From: DAOUJI01 sp034422875
GTDB lineage: Bacteria; Chloroflexota; Dehalococcoidia; Lucifugimonadales; JAGWBF01
DNA: 39,241 bases
Direction of reading: 5' to 3'
Assembly: GCA_034422875.1 (NCBI GenBank)
Contig: DAOUJI010000032.1
Coordinates: forward strand, 1 to 39,241
The position numbers were made by a program, and so were the translations under genes. A model generated the notes under the pieces. The model saw nothing but the letters and a program-made list of their open reading frames with translations, did no database searches and had not been told where the DNA came from. This document shows positions 32,889 through 39,241 of this stretch, piece by piece (positions within the stretch are counted from its first letter, which is position 1; each line of letters opens with the position of its first letter).

Positions 32889-33134
32889 TCAGACGGATAC
32901 GGCTATCCGAAGTTCGTGAGAGATGGGCGTTCCATCCTCTGATTCCTGGGGAATGGGTTCGTTGTCTTCGGCCATCTCTTCCAAGACCAGCTCGATGACT
33001 TCTTTTATGTTCTGGAGGGCTTCCTCTTTCGTGTATCCCCAAGTGTCGGCAGCGTATTTCGCCAGCGCCGGGCAATGTGCCTGCCAGCGGTCTTCGTCGG
33101 GCTCGACTACAACTCGAAAAACATAGGTCTGCAT
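32889..33134 (-). CDS. hicB: HicB-like antitoxin
   Basis: An 81-residue HicB-family antitoxin of the short kind (UPF0150-like). The degraded RNase H-like fold is recognisable from YVFRVVVEPDEDRWQAHCPAL and the following GYTKEEALQNIKEVIELVLEE. No ribbon-helix-helix or HTH DNA-binding tail is present, so autoregulation by this protein is doubtful. It lies immediately upstream of hicA. The gap to the VWA gene upstream is only 36 bases and contains a possible promoter. Confidence 0.85.
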   Translation of the reverse strand: MQTYVFRVVVEPDEDRWQAHCPALAKYAADTWGYTKEEALQNIKEVIELVLEEMAEDNEPIPQESEDGTPISHELRIAVSV

Positions 33135-33155
33135 GTCACACCTGTCTGGAGACCA

Positions 33156-33164
33156 ATTTTAGCA
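33156..33164 (-). promoter_or_regulatory. Candidate extended -10 promoter for hicBA
   Basis: On the minus strand TGCTAAAAT forms an extended -10 element 21 bases before the hicB ATG. The -35 region would fall inside the end of the VWA gene and is poor. Read-through from the VWA gene is an alternative. Confidence 0.35.
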
Positions 33165-33170
33165 CAGCCT

Positions 33171-36164
33171 CTACGTCGTGAGCATGCGGTATAGCTGGGG
33201 GAGCCTGTGGGGCAGGGCCCAGATGTTGTCCAGCACCTCGTAGCTCATGTCGCCGCACATGGTCTTCAGGTAGTCGTGGCCCGACTTGTCAACGGTGAGG
33301 CAGAAGGGCACCACGGCCTTTCGCTTGGCCTCCACCAGGGCCATGTGGGTGTCGTGGACAGCGTATTCCTTCTCAACGCCTTCCCGGCTGTAGCCCCTGT
33401 CCTGGGGCCTGCCGTCGCTGATGAGGAAGAGAATCTTCGTCTTGGCGTCCTGGGCGTCCAGCTTGGCCGTGGCGTGGCGTATGGCGGGGCCCATTCTCGT
33501 GGCGTGCATGGGGGTGATTTTGTCGATGCGCCTCTTCACCCGGTCGTGGAGAATCTCGTCGATGTCCTTGATTACGTAGTATTCCACGTTCTCTCTGCCG
33601 TAGCCGGAGAAGCCGTAGATGCCGTATGTGTCGCCAATGGTCTCCAGGGCCTGGAGAAGCAGAGCAGTGCTCTCCTTTTCCAGGTCGATGATTCTCTTGT
33701 ACTGCCGCCGGACCAGGCCTTCGCGGCGGGAACGGAGCCACATCATGTACTCCACCGGGTCGTCGGGGGCGTCATGGTCGTCGGGACCCGCCCTGCCCTC
33801 GTCGATGGCCTCGGCTGTGGAGGCGCTCATGTCCAGCAGGAACACCACGGCCACGTCCCTCTCCATCTTGTTGCGGCGCCACCACACCTTGTCGTTGGGA
33901 GTGATGCCGCTGCGACGGTCCACCTGAGCCTCGATGACAGCGTCCAGGTCCAGGTCCTCGCCGTCGATGACCCGCCGTTCCTTGCGGAAACTCTCGGGCA
34001 TGACCATCTCGAACTGGCGGCGTATGTCCGACGACAGGGAGGAGTAGTTGCGGATAGTGTCGTTGAAGAAGCCTATGTCCCCCTCTTCGACCTCCTTCTC
34101 CCGTACGATGCACCATTTGGGCTTGTAGTCGTCGGCCCGGAAGTCCCACTCGTCGTAGACCTGTGAGCGGGGTTCCTTGGCCTCCAGTGGGCCGCCCTGT
34201 TCCTGCTCGTGGACGAACTGGCCCTGACCCTGGCCGGGGTCCGCAGGGGGCGGGACTCCGGCTTCTTTCATCAGGTTCTGCACGAACAACCCCATGGTGG
34301 TCTGAATCTGGCCCTGCTCGGCGCTCATCTCCAGTTCAGGGTTGTCCTTGAGAAGCTCCTCCAGCATCTCCTGGGTTATGGGCTCGGCTTGGCCGTCCCC
34401 TTGCTGGGACTTGTCGACCCTTAGCTTGTTGAGGAGTTGGACAAGCTCCGGCTTGAAGTCTCCCCGGTATTCGACCTCCTGGGGCGACTCATACTGCTCT
34501 TCCTCCTCCTCCTCGGAGCTTTGATCCATACTCTGACCCTGCTGGAGCTCCTGCATCAGCTCCATCATCTCGTCATCGGAGTACTCCTCAGGGCCGTCCA
34601 GGTCCTGGGGCGAGTAGTCCTCCGGAGGCACTTCCTCGTTGGGCAGTTTGGACAGGATGTCGTAGACTCTGAGGGTCGCTTCTGCCGTGTCCTCGACGGA
34701 AGCGTTGACGTTGAGGAGCTTCCTGAAAATCTTGGACAGCACCCGCGCTGTCTTCTCGTAGCCTTTGGGGACCGGCAGCCCCCGGAACTGCTCCAGGCTG
34801 AACCTGACAAGGAGTTCGACCATGCCCTGCAGCAGGGGCAGCTCGTCTATACGGGGCCTCTCCTCCAGGGAGTCCCGCTGGACGGTCCGGTAGTGGTTGA
34901 CTATGCCCGGGTATTCCACCTTGACCCGAAAGTCCAAGCGGCCGTCTTCGAGGACAGTGAAGACATCCAGAGCCAGCCTGCGGTCGTCGAAGAGGTGGAA
35001 GAACCGTCCCATGTCTGTAAGGTATCCCCTCTCAGCGCTGGGGGAGCCTCCCAGGTCCTCCTGAAGTTTCGCGAAGGCCGAGGCGACCGGGTCCGCAGGG
35101 GCTTGGGCGGTCCCATTGCCTGACGCGGATGCAGTCGCTCTCTTGCTCTCCTCATCAGGCCTCCGGTCATCGAACAGGTTGGAGGGACGGTCGTATTCGA
35201 ACCGGAAGCTGCCGAACTCCAGGCGGGCCACCTGGTGAGTGGCGACCACCTTGAACCATCCGAAGTTGCTTTCTTTGCTCGAATACCTGTCGACCACTGG
35301 GGGCAGGAACACCTTGGTCCCCTCGGTGGTGGCCGCCGACTCGGAGACCCAGCCTATGCTCTTGCTGGCAAGCTCCTTGCTGTTCTGCACCTCGATGGAC
35401 GAACCCGACAACGCACAACAGTAGAGCCTGACGACCGGCTTGACCCGTTCCAATTCCATTGAGGAAGACAGAGACTCCAGCAGGTTCTCCGACGTGCTTG
35501 ACTCCACCTTGAAGTAGGCTATTCCGCCATCGGGGTTTTCTTTCAGCACGTCCATTCCCCGCTGGAACCAGATTTCCAACTGGTTCATCGTGACGCGGGT
35601 GAGCACCATGTCCAGGTTGGCGAGGAAGGGAGCCACCGCTTGAGGGGACACACCCATCAACGTCTCGGAAAGGTCGATGATGTAGCGCTGCGACGAACTG
35701 TTGACCTGCTGCAACGCTCTAGAACCGTCAGACAGGAACGTCGGCACGTCTTTCTGTCCTGACTTGATCAACCGCTCCGTTAGACGTAGGAAGCGGCTTC
35801 TCTGGGCGCTGTCGATGCCTGGCAAGGCCCGACCGCACGTCTCCAGGGAGGCTTTCACTTCTCGCCAATTTGCTTCAGTCAGCTCCCTGGCCATGGACAG
35901 GAATGTCTCCCGTTCCCTGCCCATCTGAGGCAGTATCTCCTGTCCCAGCGTAAGACACTCGGAGGCCATGTCGTAGGACTTCAGGGACACGGCTTCCACC
36001 AGCGCGGCAAACACTTCCACTTCCCAGAAAGGCAGGCTCTTGATTAGCTGAGGGCTGACTTCGTAGAAACGGCCAGCCAGGGTGGACGATTTCCATGTCC
36101 CCTTGTACAAGCTGCGGCCCAGTCCGGCCCAGCGGGGAATGTGTTGAGGCCGGAGAGCCGGCAC
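33171..36164 (-). pseudogene. NorD/CbbO-like VWA protein, main open frame after an in-frame stop
   Basis: A 997-codon frame. The N-terminal third is a run of helical repeats of about 38 residues with FxxSPxxxxxLP-like motifs (alpha-solenoid). A central low-complexity acidic region includes QSMDQSSEEEEEEQYE. The C-terminal VWA domain has a full MIDAS: DMSAST near residue 776, ATRMGP near 888 and LISDGRPQD near 915, ending like NorD (LPHRLPQLYRMLT). With MoxR-type ATPases such proteins remodel or load metal into enzymes. The GTG at 36164 has no ribosome-binding site, and the frame stays open upstream apart from one TAA at 36207-36209. This is therefore the larger part of one gene with the 36207-36500 piece: truncated, read through, or a sequencing error. 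Confidence 0.8.
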
Positions 36165-36206
36165 GATGTCCGGGCTGGCCTTGAAGAAGGCAACGGCCAG
36201 CGTGGG

Positions 36207-36500
36207 TTATTCCTGGGCCAGATAGGAGCCGCACCGCGCCCATTGCATGAAGGACGAGAAGGGCAGGTAGGCCGCCACGTCGGGCGCGGACCTGAAGTAC
36301 TCCGCCGCCACCTCCCAGGACCTGACGGTCTGGTTGGCTATAGACAGCCCTTCCTTGCTCCATAGAACGAGCTCGTCGTCGTTGAAAGCCGCCGAGACCT
36401 TTTCTTTGGCCGCTTCATACTCCTGGAGCACTACAGAGGGAAGCTTTCCAAGCTCCCCTTCCAACTGACCCAAAGTTGTTTTAGCGTTGGACTCCGACAA
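36207..36500 (-). pseudogene. N-terminal piece of the VWA gene, ended by TAA
   Basis: A 97-residue frame in the same reading frame as the 997-codon VWA segment, 14 codons upstream of its GTG. It starts with TTG at 36500, one base after the Nudix stop (TGA-C-TTG), with GGAGAGGAAG upstream. The end, WEVAAEYFRSAPDVAAYLP, is the first helical repeat, and the text after the stop (PTLAVAFFKASPDIVPAL) is the next repeat of the same kind. This shows that the TAA interrupts one ancestral protein of about 1,110 residues. A single base change from a sense codon explains it. Confidence 0.75.
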
Positions 36501-36501
36501 G

Positions 36502-37113
36502 TCAACTTCCTCTCCGGACCGTCTCCAGGCTCGAATACACGTCGATAAGCTGGCTGACCATCATCGCGGTGGCGCCGTAGACCAGATGCTCTTTATACGC
36601 GTAGCTGTATGCCTTTTGCAATGCCCCATCCACCAACCGCGTTTCTTCCCTGCGATTGGAGTTGTCCAGCAAGGAACTCATGGGGACTTCCAGGACTTCT
36701 GCCACCTCCCGCGGCAAGGGCTTGAACGGGTATGGATAGGGTATGGTCCCCACATATACTCTCACGCAGAAGTCGGTGCGGGTTACAACGTCGTCCAATT
36801 CACCTATGACAGTGACATCTCCCGGTTCGACGCCCATCTCCTCGTGGGTTTCCCTCAAGGCTGTGGCAAGAAAGTCAGCGTCCTCCGGGTCCCTGCCGCC
36901 GCCGGGGAATGAGATCTCCCCTTTGTGGTGTTCCACCAACTGGGAACGCTTGTTAAGCAGAACGTGAAGTTCGCCAGCCTTGTCGTAGAGGAGAATGAGG
37001 ACTGCGGCGGGTCGGAGGCCGTCGTCGGCGACTGAGGATTTTCCGCGAACGGACAGTGAGTGACGAAGCGCTTGAAAAACCTTCGATGAATTGCTGTCCG
37101 TCTCGATTGCCAC
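36502..37113 (-). CDS. CoA-pyrophosphatase-type Nudix hydrolase
   Basis: A 203-residue Nudix protein. It has the NuCoA signature LLNKRSQLVEHHKGEISFPGG (residues 52-72), one base longer than usual display but intact, and a Nudix box with RETHEEMGV at residues 87-95, metal ligands Glu91/Glu92. Such enzymes split CoA and derivatives into phosphopantetheine and 3',5'-ADP. The dephospho-CoA kinase gene lies two genes upstream, so both synthesis and turnover of CoA are in one run. The start codon is GTG at 37113, and its stop is coupled to the VWA gene. It sits between the AAA+ ATPase and its VWA partner. Confidence 0.85.
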   Translation of the reverse strand: MAIETDSNSSKVFQALRHSLSVRGKSSVADDGLRPAAVLILLYDKAGELHVLLNKRSQLVEHHKGEISFPGGGRDPEDADFLATALRETHEEMGVEPGDVTVIGELDDVVTRTDFCVRVYVGTIPYPYPFKPLPREVAEVLEVPMSSLLDNSNRREETRLVDGALQKAYSYAYKEHLVYGATAMMVSQLIDVYSSLETVRRGS

Positions 37114-37143
37114 CGGGACTTTACCTGTCCATGTCAGCGGCGT

Positions 37144-38046
37144 CTACTCGAATATGGAGGACGCCACTTCTTCCACGCTCTTCTGTATTTCCTGGTCGTC
37201 CGTAAGCGCCCACACCACTGAAACCTGACAAGCCCGCCTCGGCGTTATTCCCTGGGCCATAAGCTTGCCTGCATATATGAGCAGCCTGGTGCTCGCTCCC
37301 TCTTGAAGCCCGTGGTCTCGAAGGTTGCGGACCTTCTCGCCCAACTTGGCCAGTGCGTCGGCGTGCTCCAAAGAGCATCCACTCTCCTTCAGAATGACCT
37401 CGCGCTCGATCTCCCTTGGAGGATAGTCGAACTCTATGGCCACAAACCTCTGACGGGTGGAGTGCTTCAGGTCCTTCAGAGCGCTCTGGTATCCGGGGTT
37501 GTAGGAGATGACCAGAAGGAACTGGTTGTGCGCCTCTATGATCTGGCCCTTCTTGTCCACGGGCAGAGCGCGGCGGTGGTCCGTCAGGGGGTGAATTAGG
37601 ACTGTGGTGTCCTTCCGGGCTTCAACGATCTCGTCCAGGTAGCAGATCGCTCCGGCCTTCACCGCCTTGGTCAAAGGTCCGTCCATCCACCTGGTGCCGT
37701 CCGGCTCCAGCAGATAACGCCCCACCAGGTCGCTTGCGGTCAGGTCCTCGTGGCAGGCAATGGTTATAAGGGGAACCTGCGTCCCGTTGACCTGTGCCTG
37801 AGGCTGGCTGGCTTTGCCTTTCTTCTTCGCTACCGTGAGCGGCCGCCCCAGACGCCAGGACATGTACTCGATGAACCGGGTCTTTCCACAGCCTGTCGGG
37901 CCCTTCAACAACACCGGCAACTGCTGATGATAAGCTGCCTCGAACAGCTCTATTTCATCGCCGATGGGAGCGAAATAGGGTTCGTAGCCAACTACGTACT
38001 CTTCTATGTCAACTTCCAAGTATGTGTCCTGGGTGGCTTGTGCCAT
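37144..38046 (-). CDS. NorQ/CbbQ-like MoxR AAA+ ATPase
   Basis: A 300-residue AAA+ protein. Walker A is GPTGCGKT at residues 49-56, Walker B is ICYLDEI with Asp138/Glu139, and sensor motifs lie around FLLVISYNPGYQ. The C-terminus resembles the CbbQ/NirQ/NorQ extension. In known systems it works with a VWA protein (NorD or CbbO) to insert metal into NO reductase or to reactivate Rubisco. Here the VWA partner is the broken gene one Nudix gene downstream. It begins two bases after the coaE stop. No target enzyme such as NorCB or Rubisco is in the window. Confidence 0.9.
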   Translation of the reverse strand: MAQATQDTYLEVDIEEYVVGYEPYFAPIGDEIELFEAAYHQQLPVLLKGPTGCGKTRFIEYMSWRLGRPLTVAKKKGKASQPQAQVNGTQVPLITIACHEDLTASDLVGRYLLEPDGTRWMDGPLTKAVKAGAICYLDEIVEARKDTTVLIHPLTDHRRALPVDKKGQIIEAHNQFLLVISYNPGYQSALKDLKHSTRQRFVAIEFDYPPREIEREVILKESGCSLEHADALAKLGEKVRNLRDHGLQEGASTRLLIYAGKLMAQGITPRRACQVSVVWALTDDQEIQKSVEEVASSIFE

Positions 38047-38048
38047 AC

Positions 38049-38660
38049 CTACGAGACCTTACCTTTCACTCTGCTTTCCCAGATGGACTCGACCGCCTCT
38101 TTCAGGTCGTCAATGGCGCCCGAATTGTCCACCACAACCTGCGCGTTACGGGACCTCTCCTGGAAGGGGAGCTGGGACCCTATGCGCTTTCTTATTTCCT
38201 CGTCGGGAAGGTTGTTGCGCTCCTTTATGCGCTCCACAACCTGCTCTTCGTCCGACCGTGTGACCCACACCTCGTCGACCCACGGGAGCTTGTCCCATCC
38301 GGCCTCCACCAAAACAGCCGCCTCGACGACGACCGTCTCGGCTCCCTTGCCTTCCAGTTCTTTCACCCGTTCGTGAATCATCTCCGCCATGCGCGGGTGC
38401 ATGATGGAGTTCAGCCTTGCCAACTCCTTGGGGTCGCTGAATACAATGGAGCCCAGGCGTTTGCGGTCTATCTCACCGCTCGGCTGGAGAATCTCCTCAC
38501 CAAACGCCTCTACAACCTCTTTCCAGACGGGAGTGTGGGGCGTGTAGGCCTCGTGGCCAATGCGGTCTGCGTCAATGACCTCCGCCCCCAGCTCTCCCAG
38601 CATGTGTGCGACCAGACTCTTACCTGTCCCTATGCCGCCAGTGAGACCGATTACGCGCAT
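38049..38660 (-). CDS. coaE: Dephospho-CoA kinase
   Basis: A 203-residue P-loop kinase for the last step of CoA synthesis, phosphorylating the 3'-hydroxyl of dephospho-CoA. The P-loop is LTGGIGTGKS at residues 6-15, followed by IDADRIGHE near 35 and the lid region around ERNNLPDEEIRKRIGSQLP. ATG 38660 is preferred over the TTG one codon earlier; AAGG lies upstream. Length is normal. It is followed at once by the AAA+ gene. Confidence 0.93.
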   Translation of the reverse strand: MRVIGLTGGIGTGKSLVAHMLGELGAEVIDADRIGHEAYTPHTPVWKEVVEAFGEEILQPSGEIDRKRLGSIVFSDPKELARLNSIMHPRMAEMIHERVKELEGKGAETVVVEAAVLVEAGWDKLPWVDEVWVTRSDEEQVVERIKERNNLPDEEIRKRIGSQLPFQERSRNAQVVVDNSGAIDDLKEAVESIWESRVKGKVS

Positions 38661-38752
38661 CAAGCAACCTTAATGGAGATGTCATGCAGGCAGCTTCGGG
38701 CGTGGCCAAAGCATGGCGGTATTCTACCAATGCCCCAAGAGCGGGTCAACCA

Positions 38753-39241
38753 TCAGCCGCGCAGGGGCAACCGGATGCTGAACTCACCCTTTCGTTGCTT
38801 TAAGGCTTCTTTCAGCTTACTGAACATTTCCAGATACTCAGGGCTGTGTATCAATCGGGTGGTCATGATAACGGCGTCTTCTCCGTTGTCCGAGTAGTAC
38901 CGCTTCCTGACGCCCATCTTTTGAAATCCGTATTTTTCGTAAAGACCCTGGGCCACGTCGTTGGAAACCCGGGCTTCCAGAGTAACCACCTTGGAGTTCT
39001 CTTGGAGAGCCAGGTCTATCGAGCTGACTATCAGGAGCTCTCCGATTGATTGACCTCGCCGGGACTCGGAAACGGCGATGGCCGTGATGTGGGCCTCATC
39101 AACGATGAGCCTTATACCCACGAACCCCAGGATGGCGTCACTGGTAGAGTTGTCCGGATCGGCGCCCAGAGTGATGTCCTTGATGAACTCCCACGCCCTC
39201 TCGACAAATCCGGCCTTACGGGTCGGAGGGGCAGGAGCGTC
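38753..39241 (-). CDS. rimI: RimI-like GNAT acetyltransferase (5' end outside window)
   Basis: The frame is open to the window edge, so the N-terminus is missing; 162 codons are visible. It matches ribosomal-protein-alanine N-acetyltransferases: ILGFVGIRLIVDEAHITAI, then the acetyl-CoA-binding AVSESRRGQSIGELLI and the LEARVSNDVAQGLYEKYGF block. The C-terminus has an extra tail of about 40 residues past the usual end. A GTG in the visible part could be misread as a start but would cut the fold. It probably acetylates the alpha-amino group of a protein; it is also often coded near tsaB/tsaD. Confidence 0.85.
   Translation of the reverse strand, partial: DAPAPPTRKAGFVERAWEFIKDITLGADPDNSTSDAILGFVGIRLIVDEAHITAIAVSESRRGQSIGELLIVSSIDLALQENSKVVTLEARVSNDVAQGLYEKYGFQKMGVRKRYYSDNGEDAVIMTTRLIHSPEYLEMFSKLKEALKQRKGEFSIRLPLRG

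Noticed and set aside
33207..34166. A 319-codon plus-strand open frame
   Set aside because: Antisense to the VWA domain region whose MIDAS motifs prove the minus-strand frame is the coding one.

Overview
The window looks like a chromosomal segment of an uncultivated, fairly GC-rich bacterium. My best guess is Chloroflexota, near Dehalococcoidia/SAR202. This is inferred from gene content: a DUF2851 protein, a DUF4349 lipoprotein, an AtuA-like/DUF4387 pair, paralogous COG2159-type amidohydrolases, a triple-Cache protein and a NorQ/NorD-like pair. There is no rRNA or marker gene to prove it. I found no tRNA, rRNA, CRISPR array, transposase, integrase or phage gene. Short palindromic repeats are common between genes.

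Region 1 (1-9714): a DUF2851 gene is divergent from a DUF4349/PKD membrane lipoprotein. Next comes a tight eight-gene plus-strand cluster: AtuA-like protein, DUF4387 protein, SDR dehydrogenase, LutA-, LutB- and LutC-like proteins, a degenerate minimal nucleotidyltransferase and a HEPN protein. The first six look like a catabolic module that ends in oxidation of a 2-hydroxy acid such as lactate. Region 2 (9711-13688): a glycerate kinase, probably read from a leaderless mRNA, is divergent from two tandem M20 amidohydrolase paralogs.

Region 3 (13695-19266, minus strand): AdoMet decarboxylase and agmatinase (polyamine synthesis), an M50 site-2 protease with CBS domains, a NifS/IscS cysteine desulfurase, a two-domain lipoprotein and a SEC59/phytol-kinase-like membrane protein. 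Region 4 (19513-23703, plus strand): a four-gene GldA/GldF/GldG-type ABC system with a DUF4340 protein.

Region 5 (23704-27545): cinA lies between two direct copies of a roughly 250-bp repeat and is followed by a DUF2157/GDYXXLXY membrane pair. CinA appears to have lost the catalytic residues of its NMN deamidase domain. Region 6 (27723-31948, minus strand): two paralogous amidohydrolases flank a membrane-anchored protein made of three 135-residue Cache repeats. Region 7 (31949-33134): a run of palindromic elements, a small GIY-YIG nuclease gene bracketed by inverted copies of the palindrome, and a hicB-hicA toxin-antitoxin pair.

Region 8 (33171-39241, minus strand): a partial RimI-like acetyltransferase, dephospho-CoA kinase, a NorQ/CbbQ-like AAA+ ATPase, a CoA-pyrophosphatase-type Nudix hydrolase and a very large NorD/CbbO-like VWA protein. 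The VWA reading frame is broken by a single in-frame TAA near its N-terminus.

The observations I rate highest are the GIY-YIG gene bracketed by inverted palindromes whose stems covary between copies, the in-frame stop in the giant VWA gene, the triple-Cache protein, and the degenerate nucleotidyltransferase/HEPN pair at the end of the lut cluster.
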